From positions 103,063,829-103,127,828 of the forward strand of contig OW386292.2 in the NCBI GenBank assembly GCA_936432065.2: a stretch of 64,000 nucleotides of DNA. Direction: 5' to 3'. Position 1 is the stretch's first letter. Each line of letters starts with the position of its first letter. Under the pieces are notes generated by a model. That model saw only the letters and a list, made by a program, of their open reading frames with translations. It did no database searches and had not been told where the DNA came from. Source of the stretch: Rutpela maculata (Eukaryota > Arthropoda > Insecta > Coleoptera > Cerambycidae). Position numbers and translations under genes: made by a program. Shown in pieces: positions 12,307 through 23,140 of the stretch.

Positions 12307-12429
12307 AAGTTCAGTGCGAATGCAAAAAAAGAGACTAAAAAGAATTAAGTTTTAGGTTTATCGATAAAGTTCTCGAACTCCCTCTTGGATAGGTTTAATT
12401 CCCCAGGCTTGGAGGTCGAAATAGAATTA

Positions 12430-13010
12430 ATGCTGCAACAGGTGTTGGAAACGTCAGAATTCCAATCAGGATTTCTCTTTCGGATGTTTGCTGTGAGAAA
12501 GAGCGATGGAAAGCAAGACCGATCGTCAATCTGTAAGACCTAAACCAGTATATGCTACCAATAAAGTTTCGTCTCTTAAATCATTTAAAAGTTCCGAACT
12601 TTCTACAACCAACGGTTTTTTTTTTAATGAAGCTGGACCTAACGCAGGCTTACTTCCATGTTCCAGTAAAGTAGTTCCACCGAAGATACTTATCCCTAGT
12701 TTACAAGCATCAGATTTTGCAATGGACACGTTTACCTTTCGGCATAACTAGCGCTCCACTGGCATTTGCTCGTGTATCGAATTGGATAGCAAGTCAGCTT
12801 CGAGGCATGGGAATAATTGTTTACTTGGATGATTTCCTATTGCACCAGAAAGCGGCTATTCTCCAATCAACAGAGCAGACATTCATATTTTTGGAAAACT
12901 TGGGTTGGATGATAAATTACCAAAAGTCTATTCTTGCTCCTGGCAGAAGATTCAAGTTTCTAGACCTGGTGTGGGTGACTGCAAGGGAAAAACGTTCATA
13001 TTTTTACTTG
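12430..13010 (+). pseudogene. DIRS-type reverse transcriptase fragment
   Basis: A single plus-strand reading frame, broken by two or three stops before 12680, contains the RT fingers/palm. 'KARPIVNL' (12509-12532), 'DLTQAYFHVPV' (12636-12668), 'LPFGITSAPLAFAR' (12732-12773) and the catalytic box 'YLDDFLL' (12821-12841) appear in the right order and spacing. The Leu-Asp-Asp form of the box and the LPFG-SAP-FAR block are typical of DIRS/PAT elements. Similarity fades after about 12970, so RNase H and the recombinase are missing. Confidence 0.85.
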
Positions 13011-13080
13011 TTCAGAAGGCCTAAAATTTTAATTTATATTTCTTCCAATATAGTAGTTTCAGAATTATTGGATATTTTGT

Positions 13081-13545
13081 GATTTTACTATAGGAATTTT
13101 CGAGTTCAATGTATTTCGTCTGAACATAACCTTAAAAGTTTATGTTCAGATAGCAGATTTTTGTCCCAAAAACAACGCTAAGGGCGAAATTATCAGAAAA
13201 ATATTACGCATATTGCTGACGTGGAGCTCTGTGCGCTGCCAAGTACGTGGACCCGGCGTTAAGGGTTAGTACAACACATCTTCTCCAACGATGGCCCACG
13301 TCGACTACGATAAGGACGACTAGACTCAGGATCCCAATCATCCTGGTGCCCCTCCGCTGTCGTGTACGTCCACGCCTGACATATTCACGCAGCCCAGTCG
13401 CAACTTCCGACACTTCAATGCACGTCCATGTCTCCGATGACGTTCAACCTACCATCGCCACTCTCTGCCAGGACATCTATTCTGTAAAAGCGTGAAAGCA
13501 CATTCCCGTGAGAAGTGGGCGGAGTTCACTTGAAAATGAATAAAA
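13081..13545. other. unassigned, GC-richer segment before MITE
   Basis: Both strands are open around 13204-13495 with Arg-rich, low-similarity translations. The motif CTATTCTGTAA (13477-13487) repeats the terminal sequence of the MITE that follows, so part of this segment may be a truncated neighbouring copy. Confidence 0.35.
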
Positions 13546-13958
13546 GCCTATTCTGTAACTATGGGAGTGATCATCTCGTGCGAAAAATGCGTGAACTTAC
13601 TTCTACTGGTAAATCGTGAGAGAATCCGTGGGTAGGTGTATCCTTACGGAATTTTTGGTCAATAGATAAATTCTAGGTATTACGAGATCTTCGTAATGCC
13701 GAGGAGGATTTGAAAGGGGAACGGCAAAGTCTTCATAAGATTAACCCTTTTGCATCATTAACCGACCACTGAACAGCTGATGCTTTTGCGCCAACCGAAT
13801 TGGTTGTAAATTCGGCTATTTTCGATGAATCACTTCACGTTCACCACCTATTCACTGCACATACGGAATGCAGTCTTGGACGGTTGGGTGAGATGCGTGT
13901 GATGGGAGCTCTCGCTTCACACGATGAATGCTCACTCCCCCTTTAATTACAGAATAGA
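13546..13958. mobile_element. MITE-like element with CTATTCTGTAA inverted ends
   Basis: The left end (13548 onward: CTATTCTGTAA, then TATGGGAGTGA) and the reverse complement of the right end (13958 leftward: CTATTCTGTAA, then a GGGAGTGA block) form imperfect terminal inverted repeats about 25 bp long. The interior has no coding capacity. Length about 410 bp, typical of a MITE. The superfamily is not determined, because the flanking duplication is unclear. Confidence 0.55.
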
Positions 13959-15190
13959 GGTCCTGATTTCCCGGTCAGGTTCACCGTGCAATCTGATTTC
14001 GTCGCCTTCGTCACTCTATACAGGTTATACAACGGTCATATTCAGCTCCTCGCCGAAACTACAACAGCGCTATCTTTCAGATTGCCGCCAACTATGAACG
14101 AAGATGAAGCTCCTTCATTGCCATCCGTCAATAAAGATCAAACACCTAGATAGTTTCGATTATTATATAATTAAATTGAAAACTAATTTTATTTATTTAT
14201 ACTTTTATTTATACCTTTCTCAACCACCGAAAGAGGACGTCATGAATAAGTAAAATGAAACATAATAAATAGAATGGAGCCGAGAACGACATCAAAAACG
14301 TTGTATTAACAGAAAAAACTGGAAAATCTAGAACGACCACAAGAACTCAACGACATCGAAGAACCAATAGAAGAAGGACAGCACCACCAAACATCACCGA
14401 GAAGCCGAAGAACCGACGACGAAAACGTAGCGTGGTATAGAAAACAACCTTCGTAAGAAACGGGTAGACAGACAACACAGGAAACTGCAAGAAACAGAAG
14501 AAATTTTAAAAAAGTCAGAAATAGGAAGAGGCGTCTAACAAAACACGAACAAATTTCAGGCACATTATAAGAAACATATTGCGAACACTATGTCCACCAA
14601 CTACGGAAAAACTATTCACGCCCATGAGACTCTTACGTCCCAGATACAACGTATGATGGACCAGTTGATCGGAGATAATCTAACCCCGAAACTAATAATG
14701 TTCTTTCTCGACTAAATGTTAATTACTACGTTATTTTCATTGTATATAGTTATCCATCGTAGTTAATTATTGTAATTAGCAATAGGAATGTGCTTTTGAC
14801 TGAATATTAAAATGTAATTATTAATTCAAACGAACGATATATAAAGCAAATATTTATATCATTCACATTTTTATTGAAACTTTCTTTTAATATTAACTTT
14901 TAATAATTCGGTTCCATTATCATTTGTTCAAGCAATCGTAAAATTGTGTTTTTAAGGCAATTTAACCAAAAGTCGACCATATTTTACAACTGCGGCCGAG
15001 TTGAGGATATGGTAGATAATTGTAGATAATTGTAGACATCTATACTGCAGCCAAGCATTTCATTTTTATTTTTATTTTTTTTTCAAATTAAGGACTATGT
15101 CCAAAAATTTAAAAAAAAATAAAAAAAGGTTTCCTCAAACAGTAAATAAACGACTAACTTGGTGCTAAGGCTTTCACGGAACTGATGATC
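13959..15190. other. unassigned AT-rich sequence
   Basis: Contains a Lys/Arg/Thr-rich open stretch near 14290-14570 that looks like low-complexity read-through, and long A/T tracts near 15060-15130. No gene supported. Confidence 0.4.
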
Positions 15191-15193
15191 TGG

Positions 15194-15361
15194 CTGCTGG
15201 TTTCCGGGTGTCCTTCCGCGTAGACTTTGTTGAGTGCTTGAGAAATAGAGGAGCTCAGTCCTGCAGAGCTCACTTTGCTTCAGAACAACACCACAACAAG
15301 ATGATCAAGACGTCAAGTACTCAATAAGTCTACGCGGAAGAAGACCCGGAAACCTGCAGCA
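15194..15361. repeat. foldback element, imperfect 42-bp inverted repeat
   Basis: 15194-15235 is largely the reverse complement of 15319-15361 (shared core TTCCGGGT..TTCCGCGTAGACTT). A third short palindrome (GAGCTC...GAGCTC) lies in the loop. This resembles a foldback or MITE-type repeat; no coding capacity. Confidence 0.65.
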
Positions 15362-15399
15362 AAATAAACAACTAGTTCATTATTAACAAGACAAAGCTT

Positions 15400-15889
15400 T
15401 AGCTGAAGCTCTTCGTTTAATATGACAGGACGGTGATTTGAGTAATCAGGCATCGAGTAACGATTTAATATACCACGTGCTACTATCTCAGACAGATTGA
15501 CTGGAAGAATCAAAGAAGGTTCTGGACAAATTGGTCCAAGTCAAGAAGAAGAGAAAACGTTGGTGGAATGGTGTTCAAATCTTACTAAATGTGTATTTCC
15601 AGGCAAAATAGACACGGTATAGAAAATTATAAAGGATGAAGGCATCTTAATGCCTTTTAAGAACGGCGGAAGGAGGGAAAAAGGGTTTGCTGTTTTTATG
15701 AAAAGAAACCACAAGTTCCTAAAAGTGAAGCACATGGAAAAGCAAAAGGGTGCAATATTTATAACAGAAGAATATATTAGAAAATGGTTCACTGAAGTGC
15801 AAGATTATTTAAAAACTATAGATGGGAATAAAATCAGTTTTTCTTTTTACACCAAAACTGGAAGTTATGCACCCATTTTATTTGTTTAA
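15400..15889 (+). pseudogene. pogo/Tigger-like transposase, DNA-binding region only
   Basis: The plus strand encodes the N-terminal DNA-binding portion of a pogo-type (CENP-B-like HTH) transposase. A Psq-type helix-turn-helix ('FNIPRATISDRL', near 15449-15484) is followed by 'SQEEEKTLVEWC' (15540-15575) and the second HTH region with 'ITEEYIRKWF' (15761-15790). One stop occurs near 15618. The catalytic DDE domain does not follow; instead the sequence passes into the repeat family at 15895. In this superfamily the two HTHs bind the element's terminal repeats. Confidence 0.72.
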
Positions 15890-15894
15890 TATTT

Positions 15895-16060
15895 GTTGTC
15901 TTGATTTTTCCATTAAAGACTATTCTGTTTATATTCCATATTAAACCAACCTGAGGTACAGGATCTTTCGGTATTTCTGCTGTCTGATGACGGTGACCAC
16001 GGAATCCACCAGACTGCGAAATCATAGAAGACGATGAGGTCAATTATTGGATGATTTTAA
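15895..16060 (+). repeat. pogo-like C-terminal repeat, short copy
   Basis: Shares the block 'GGAATCCACCAGACTGCGAA' (16000-16019) and its surroundings with copies near 18750, 19276 and 44890. In the 44890 copy the same DNA encodes a short acidic stretch, so this looks like the region after a lost catalytic core. Confidence 0.65.
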
Positions 16061-16569
16061 AAGTGATTTTATGAGTGAATTCATGTATGTATGTGTGTGT
16101 TTATTTTTGTGTTGGTATGTTTTTATGAATATTTGTAAGTATATGTAATCGAGTGAATCCTGCTGCATCGATAGATTCTGGGGCGATGACAACTGCTTTG
16201 AAAGGGGATGTGTGGAATGATTTGGATGCCGATCTATCGATGTAACGAAGCCAGTGAAGGTGCGTTGCCTTGCAGGGGGGCGTTGAGGTGTGACGATGAA
16301 ACCGTAGCGTGTTTGACAAATGAGATGTAACATTCCTTGTCGAGGTCGGAAAGCTCTCTCTCATACTTAGCTCTGGTACGAGGGTTATCACTCCCAGGAC
16401 AGAATTCTCAACGTGCGGGTTTCTCATTAAGTCTATGGCATCTAATTCTAAATAATCGAAGGAAAAATCTCTTAGCTATATCTATAACTCATCTATTTAC
16501 TTTGCTATATTTGTGGAAAATATAAGAAAAAAAGTAATTTAAGAAACATTAATGACAAATTAACAAAAA
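16061..16569. other. unassigned, minus strand open 16101-16427
   Basis: A 108-codon minus-strand frame is His/Ser/Thr-rich and matches nothing I know. Its 16150-16230 portion includes a small ATCGATAGA/TCTATCGAT inverted pair. Probably an unidentified repeat. Confidence 0.3.
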
Positions 16570-18215
16570 ATTATGTGTTGGGGTTTCTATTGCAAATCAA
16601 GATACTGATTGGGTACCGCATGTTTGTAGAGATTGTTCCATTATGTTAGGTCGTTGGGAAAATAAGGGAGGACTTCCATACGGAGATGAATACTTTACTT
16701 TACGAGCAGAGTTCATCCGTTTTCAACCGGCACCTCCGATGCCACATCCTCCGCCATCTCCTTCACATTCTAAAAGACACAAAATGCAAGCTGACTGCAG
16801 CGGGCCAGAAATATGACTACTACAAGAAGTTCTTAAAGCCAAATCCAATTTGAAAAGTGTAACTGTAAGCAAGTTTTTACTAGTCCTTTTTCGTTTTGTA
16901 ATCGTTTTTTTAGCGTTACTTTTTTAGATTTTACCAGATTATGCACGTACGTGAGGTCTTCAATTTTTGATTCAACTTTTTTTTTTCGTCAAGTCAATAA
17001 TAACAAAGTTATCGTGAAAAAACGTGTTTTTGCGAATTTTAAATGCGAATTCCTGCCCCACCTCGTGTGATTAAGCTGAACTAACTTGATAACATGATAA
17101 AAGAGAACGCGTGTAACCGCATTGCCAAAAAAAAAAAAAATTAAAAGAAGTTGGTTTCAAAACTCTTCTTTTTCTCGCCAGATCTGCTCCAGTAAAAAAA
17201 TAAAGATATAAAGCATCTTAAATTTACTACATCTGTTATTTGAAATAAGCCTAATAGTAAGGATGAATGTTATTTTTGTCTTACAAATGTACGTGGTCGC
17301 CGTTATAATAAATCTAATTAATGTTAAAGTTGGATATGCAAATGTTTTGAGCGTTGAGAAATCTATTATGAATGATAATTTTTGTAGAAATGAGAAAGAT
17401 ATTGAAGATTCAGATTTTAGTCAAAGTATTGAAGATCTCATTATACAAGAAAAGCGTAATGAAGATTTTGAAATTAGTAGCAGTGAAATTGATGATGAAG
17501 TCGATTCAGACGATGAGTTTCTATCTAAGGAACAACTAAATAATGTTTCGGAAAAATTCGACCAAGCAAAATTAAATGACTGTTAGAAATTTGGATCTTT
17601 CAAAAGACCAAGCAGAATATACGGCACCTACATTCAAAAGAATCAATCTCTTGGAAAAGGTACCAAAGTTACATATTACCGAGATAGCGAAAAAGATTTT
17701 CGACAATATTTTAAACGCGATATTTACTGTGCTGAAGTAGAGGGTTTAATGAATGAGCTGAAACTTAATGCATATAAAGATGATGAGTGGAGATTATTTA
17801 TCGATTCATCTAAGCAGTCTTAAAGCAGTATTACTTCACAATACCAATGTTTATGCCCCCATTCCCATAGCTCATTCAACGGTTTTAAAAGAGGACTACA
17901 CGAATATGAAAAAGGTATTGGAAAAAATCAAATACTCTGAACATAAATGGTTGATAGAGGAGATTTAAAGGTAGTAACAATATTTCTGGGGCAGCAGTCA
18001 GGTTTCACCAAGTATCCTTGTTTTGAATGTCTGTGGTATAGCAGGGACCGCGAAAATCATTATAAGAAAGAGGTATGGTCGAGTAGATCTTCTCTTGATC
18101 CTGGCTCATATGACGTTCTTTCAAGTCCTTTAGTTGATCCAGAAAAACCACCACTTCACATCAAACTTGGTCTTATGAAACAGTTTATGAAAGCTTTAAA
18201 TAAGGAAGGAGAAAC
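16570..18215 (+). pseudogene. multicopy insect protein family of unknown role, decayed
   Basis: I recognise this as a large family of repeated, transposon-like proteins in insect and some other animal genomes, without an assigned function to my knowledge. The N-terminal CxxC segment is at 16612-16650 ('WVPHVCRDCS'). An acidic linker follows at 17380-17560. The conserved core comes next: 'EWRLFIDSSKQSLKAVLLHN' (17788-17847), 'KYPCFECLWYSRDRENHY' (18011-18064) and 'PPLHIKLGLMKQFMKALNK' (18149-18205). At least two frameshifts occur (near 17575 and 17660), with a short insertion or break near 17960. The C-terminal third is missing: the frame is joined at about 18213 to the pogo-like repeat family. 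Confidence 0.72.
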
Positions 18216-20140
18216 GAAAAGTTGTCCCGTTACCAATTGATGACTCCAGTGAATGCACAACAAAGGGATCACCGGCGGCATGAGGTGGTAGACGGTCACT
18301 TGGACTTGGCAAAGGAACAGCGAAGTCGCTATCATTATCGCAGGGTCTCTCCTACGAGTTTCTCGCCACCCCGAGAAATTCTCACGATACCACTTGCATA
18401 TTTGGTCCGTTTACTACGCAGAATTTCAGGCATAAAAAGGTGTTAAAGAAATTACAAAGCCATTGTTCAATCGTTGCAGAAGAGCAATTTTTTATTTTTC
18501 TTTATCCTTTTCTGTTTATTTAAATTTTTACTCTTTTTTAGGTATTAGTTTCTATTATTTTCTTTTTCAGTTATTAGTTTCAATTATTTTCTTAGTAGCT
18601 ATACGTATATTTTTAGATATTAATTTTTCTTTTATTTAATATTTGTCTTAATTTTTTTATTAAACGCTATTCTTTTTATATTCCATATTAAACCAACCTA
18701 ATGCACAGTATCTTCCGCTATTTCTGCTGTCTGATGGCGGTGACCACGGAATCCACCAGACTGCGAAATCATAGAAGATGATGAAGTCAATTATTGGATG
18801 ATTTTAGAAGTGGTTTTTGTCGACAGCCTCCACAGGGAGGTTAAACTTCTAGAAAGAAAAAAAAACTCAAGGCATTTAAAAGACTGTTTCAACTTCGAGG
18901 GGGGAAGTTGGGCGTCGAACCTTCCAGGGTTCTTCGATTGTATCCGTTCGTAGTAGCAACAGTGAAGACGATCTATTTGGTACGTTTGCTAAAAAAGCGA
19001 AAAGTCGTCCGGTTACCAACTGATAACTCTAGTGAAGGCACAACAAAGGACTCACCGGCGCGCGACAGTCGTTTGAAGTTAGCAAACAAACAGCGCAGTC
19101 GCTATCATTGTCGTAGGGTCCCTTTTACGAGTTGCTTGTCACCCCAGGAAATTCCCGTTATACCACCTGCATATTTGGACCGTTTATCTGCCATTATTCT
19201 ATTTATATTCCGCATTAAACCAACCCGAGGTGTAGCAGTTTCCGGTAATTGTGCTCTCTGATGACAATTGTCTCGGAATCCACCAGACTGTGAAATCGTA
19301 GAATACGATGAATAATAAATAATTATCGAATTATTTTGAAAGTGATTTTGTCGACAGCCTCGACTGGGAGGTCGACCTTTTCGAACGAAAACTCGACACT
19401 TTTAAAAGGCTTCACTTCGAGGGGGGAAGTTAGGAGTCGAGGAACCTTCCAAGGCTCTTCGGTAGCGCCTGTTCATACTAGCGATAGTGAGGACGATTTG
19501 TTTGGTACGCTTGCAAAAAAAAACGAAAAGTTGTCACGTTACCAACTGATGACTCCAGTGAATGCACAACAAAGGAATCATCGGCAGCATGGGGTTGTAG
19601 ACGGTCGACTGGACTTAGCAAAGGAACAGTGAAGTCGCTATCATTGTCGCAGGGCACGTCTACGAGTTTCTTGCCACCCCGAGAAATTCCCGCGATACCA
19701 CCTGCACATTTGGTTCGTTTACCTTTCGAAATTCTGGCCATGCCGCCCGTATTCTGGGCAGAAAATTGTATTACGTAACATTCCCTAGAGCAAGCAGGCA
19801 GCTCTAATCGGTGTCCGTCGTACCCTGACTCAGAATTTGAATTTCACTCACGTGCAGAGAGGAGAAAATTCAAAGAATATATATGAGTAATTGAAATGGG
19901 CAAAATACCACCTCCGAAACTGAACTGCAGAGGTAAACAACCGTGTTCTAGCTGAGGCGGACGCCGGTTGGTGAGTCGATGCGACGTGGGATAGAAAGGC
20001 GTCGCATCGAATGAGAAAAGCTACAAGATCTCTGGAAGGCATAAAAAAAGGTTAAAGAAATCACAAAGCAATTGTTCAATCGTTGTAGAGGAAGGATCAA
20101 TGTTTTATTTTTCTTTATGCGTTTTTAAGGTAAAACCATC
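18213..20140 (+). repeat. array of pogo-like C-terminal and 3'-flank repeats
   Basis: Three successive copies of one family: 18213-18560 (end of coding region plus 3' flank), 18660-19190, and 19191-20140. The period between the second and third is about 525 bp, measured from the TTTATATTCC..TTAAACCAACC block (18676 and 19198). In one frame the copies encode an acidic Ser-rich tail ('SDSEDDLFGT', near 19480-19510, then a PTDDSSE block), but frames are broken. The 3' flanks share 'GTTAAAGAAATYACAAAGC' (18443 and 20051). No catalytic domain is present. Confidence 0.65.
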
Positions 20141-20568
20141 AACAGATGACATCCCGCATTTCTTATGCCAATAGATGACACCTAATTTTAAACATATTTC
20201 ACGCTAAAATACTAGTGTTGGTAGTACTGCTCAACATCACAGTTAATCTTCTGTACCATTTCCCGCTAATTGTTTTGGGTTTTATTGCAGTTATAGGACA
20301 GTTTTTTGAACGGTGTAACATTTTACGAATGTGAATTCTTAACAAAGTCTTCAGGTAAGTTAAAAATTATGTTTCTTTTTGTTTATATTTTGAGTGAAAT
20401 CGATTTCTGAAGGTCGGGGAATGAAAGTGGAATGTTAGGTTATGTGCTTATTCATTTATACGTCAGCTACTGGTATAGCTAGAAGTGGTTAGATCAATAT
20501 ATGACATCAGAGGTCAGGCATTGGATTTCACTATTTTACTATGATGTCACTCCACATTACTAAGGGTA

Positions 20569-22030
20569 GATGATATATACCAGTCCTGGGCTTCCTCCTC
20601 CCACCACTTCTGGGGGGCGTGGCCTATGGGCGTAGCCTAGGGGTGGGGTAGGGCACGTGACCTAGGGTCATGGAAATATTTATTGAAAAGACTGCACAGG
20701 TGTGGTCTTCTCAACAAATATTTCGTTCCTATTTAAAAAATGATATATTTATGAATAATAAAAATAATATAATCGCTTGGAAACATAAAACTTTTTCAAT
20801 TTCAATACATATTTAAACTAACAGAAATTTGCTTGTCGGAAAGTAAAAAAGGCCTTTTCAATGGGTAGGTAATAAATATTTCGTTCCTATTTAAAAAGTG
20901 ATATATTTATTACCTACCCATTGAAAAATCACACCTGTGCTTTGTCGGTATCAGAATAGAGGATTTTAGGAATTCCATGTAGGTAATATACTCCCTTCAA
21001 TAAATATGTCGTTTTTAGACAGGCCTGTTGAAAATATTATATAATAAAATAAAATGGAATCTTGGGTAGGCCTCTTGTATGGTTTAATTTCAATACATAT
21101 TTAAACTAACAGAAATATGCATTTAAATTCAAAAGGCCTTTTCAATGGGTAGGTAATAAATATATTGCATTTTAAATAGAACGAAATATTTATTAGCTAT
21201 TGAAAAGATCGCACCTGCAGTAGTTTCTCGTTTTCACACACATTAAAAATACCCTACTCAAATGATTGCTTTCAATATTCTACCTGCCTTTGTTATGTCG
21301 AATAGACCACACACCTTTAAAATAAGTAAGTAAACTAGTTAAAAAATTATAATAGAAAGCTCACTATAATATTGAGTATTCATAAATATATCGTTTTTTT
21401 AAACAGGAACGAAATATTTATTACCCATTAAAAAGATTGAAAAGCTTTGCCGACATCACAATAGGTTAGGAATCCCATTATGACCCAACAAGTTGTTTGT
21501 CTACCTGCCACGAATGCTTTGAAATAAAGGTACCCGGCAGGTATATTTTTAATCTCGTAACATCGTTGTATAGAGACGCAAAGAAGCAAAAAGGTATATT
21601 TACATCATGTTGAATTTGATTTGATAGACTTAATGCGCCAGTGTCGTATCAAGTCAGCTTATTTATGGGGGTTTAGTATTACCTACAATAGTTTTTTAGG
21701 AAGTTGTGAAGTTAAAAATGAAACACATATTAAAATGATACATTCATATTTATTACTTATTGATTACATAACTAAGTGCACTTAAATAGTTTTATGCTAA
21801 TATTTATTTCAATAACACATTTGTGAATGAATAATCGCTAGAGTACGTTTATAGTTGTTATATTTCACATTAGAGTCCTACTTGACAGTAGGGGGCGTGG
21901 CCTAATGGTTTGTAGTGGGGCGATGAATGGCAATTAATGTTATTAATGGTAATGGTAATTAATAATTGGTGATTAGTCGTAACTAGAGTGGGGGCGACTA
22001 CTATAAATGCAATGCAATGAAATCGGGAGA
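20569..22030 (-). repeat. inverted copy of the 77-codon repeat unit (left arm of composite)
   Basis: Read in reverse complement this matches the units at 29167-31632 and 41952-44382. Shared landmarks are the GC-rich tip ending ACTGGTATATATCATC (20569-20585 reversed), the CCACGCCCC-type cluster, the palindromic module, the 'GTATTGAAATTAAACCAT' block, and the block around the GGTACC/CCTGCCAGG site. A second GC-rich tip-like segment occurs at 21880-22000, so this arm is a mosaic. The 77-codon frame itself is deleted from this arm. Confidence 0.72.
20855..20927. repeat. palindromic module, 25-bp perfect arms
   Basis: 20855-20879 and 20903-20927 are perfect reverse complements around a 23-nt centre that contains CGTTCCTATTTAAAAA. 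Related palindromes recur in the other copies (29368-29409, 30821-30862, 31834-31875, 43556-43597). Confidence 0.88.
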
Positions 22031-22035
22031 GCAGT
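22002..22035 (+). promoter_or_regulatory. TATA box plus CAGT initiator
   Basis: TATAAA at 22002-22007 is followed 30 bp later by GCAGTT (22031-22036), the arrangement of an arthropod TATA/Inr core promoter. It lies at the inner edge of the left inverted arm and points at the 22163 gene. Confidence 0.6.
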
Positions 22036-22162
22036 TAATATACGATATTGTCTGAGCTATCATATAGTAAAGAATCCAAGAGCTGAAAAGTGAGTGTTGT
22101 GAATTATTCAAGTGAGCAATATTTTCTACATTTTTTATTCAACTGTATATTTATTTATTATC

Positions 22163-22510
22163 ATGGCCATTTCTGATTATGACTTATTGGCACTTAATGC
22201 AATGATCAATGAAAATACTGAGGTTTTAAAGCAAAAGCCTATATCATCATTAAACTTAAATAAACCATACATCATAAAGAAAATGTCAGTGGTCAATAGG
22301 CGGTTTGGAAAATCAATTATCGTAAATTTGTTTGAAGAAAGTACAATTACAACATTCAAATCGTTTTTACCAAAACGAGTTGTAGAAATTATAACTGATG
22401 ATCTTATCAATAAAATGAATTTATCTGGTGGTAAATACACATTGACATATTTAGGTCCGATGTATACCGGGGTAAGAACCAGTGCAATGTTACGATTCCA
22501 TTACAATTGA
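22163..22510 (+). CDS. small protein of unknown function (about 115 aa)
   Basis: Intact frame. I place the start at ATG 22163 because its context (ATCATGGCC) is good and upstream codons are non-AUG. The protein is mostly beta-prone, with a conserved-looking centre ('VVNRRFGKSIIVNLF' at residues about 44-58, then 'FLPKRVVEII'). It ends in a strand-like 'YTLTYLGPM' segment and a basic tail. The pattern recalls the small multicopy proteins, possibly OB-fold-like, that accompany some arthropod mobile elements; this is an inference without alignment. No membrane segment or cysteine cluster. It is driven by the promoter at 22002 and followed by a second gene with a related leader. Confidence 0.6.
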   Translation: MAISDYDLLALNAMINENTEVLKQKPISSLNLNKPYIIKKMSVVNRRFGKSIIVNLFEESTITTFKSFLPKRVVEIITDDLINKMNLSGGKYTLTYLGPMYTGVRTSAMLRFHYN

Positions 22511-22710
22511 TGAATGATATTTGTTAATTTTTTAATTAGATAATAAATGGAATACAGTTGAAATAATAGTGGGAGAATATTGTCATTAACATAGTGACTG
22601 AACTATCTTCACATATTTGAGAACTCGAGAGTTAAACAGCGATTGTTGTACAATCATCTTAATTCAAGTGAGCAATATTACATCATATCTGTGGACTGGA
22701 CAGCATAATC

Positions 22711-23140
22711 ATGTCTATTGAATTAAACAAATGTCTGCACTGCCATCGTGTGTTTAGATATTGGATTACACAATCTTTATCAGCTGATCCTCGATAGGTA
22801 CTAAGTGTATTAATTACTTGTACAACGACAGTGTTATTGATGCAGTATGCAAGATAGAACGTGGTGAGACAACAGACTATTGTCCAGAGAATGATTTAAC
22901 ATGGAAACTGGAGCAGGTGTGTGATGACATTTTCATACATGAACTTATGCAATTATATGGATATCGAGATGTCAGTTTATGCAAGAATTGTATGGAGACT
23001 ATTCCACATCGTGACATTACAAATTGAAAGTACTGAACATGAATTTTTGCTGTCGGCTGAGCGGCTGGAGAATGGATTATGGGTTGTATATCGAAGTGAA
23101 TGGAGGGATGGAATCTCCAAGTTCCCTATATCACAATAGA
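22711..23140 (+). pseudogene. putative zinc-binding protein, two frameshifts
   Basis: Starts at ATG 22711. The first 28 codons contain CxxC ('CLHCH') and stop at 22796. A one-base shift opens the next 65 codons, which contain two more isolated Cys and a second CxxC ('LCKNCME', 22978-22998). A further shift opens the C-terminal 35 residues, with 'LWVVYRSEWRDG' (23079-23114). Together it reads as a roughly 140-residue protein with a split treble-clef-like Cys pattern. It somewhat recalls small zinc-containing accessory proteins of insect DNA viruses, but I cannot support that assignment from the sequence. Confidence 0.45.

Larger units (their letters stand above)
11140..13080 (+). mobile_element. 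DIRS-like retrotransposon remnant, copy 2, split by an insertion
   Basis: The left part (11140-11665) repeats copy 1. The right part (12362-13080) continues exactly where copy 1 is continuous ('AAAGTTCTCSGACTCC...'). A stretch of about 700 bp therefore separates two halves that belong together. The right half includes the reverse transcriptase. No ends or tyrosine recombinase were found. Confidence 0.72.

Noticed and set aside
14581..14716. A short histone-like looking frame ('YGKTIHAHETLTSQIQRMM')
   Set aside because: On reading it through, there is no real match to any histone and the frame ends after about 40 codons.
22711..23140. Assignment as a densovirus-type zinc-finger accessory gene, making the 20.5-31.6 kb region an integrated parvovirus
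   Set aside because: The Cys pattern and hairpin-rich ends are suggestive, but no replication initiator/helicase gene or capsid gene is visible, so the claim cannot be supported.
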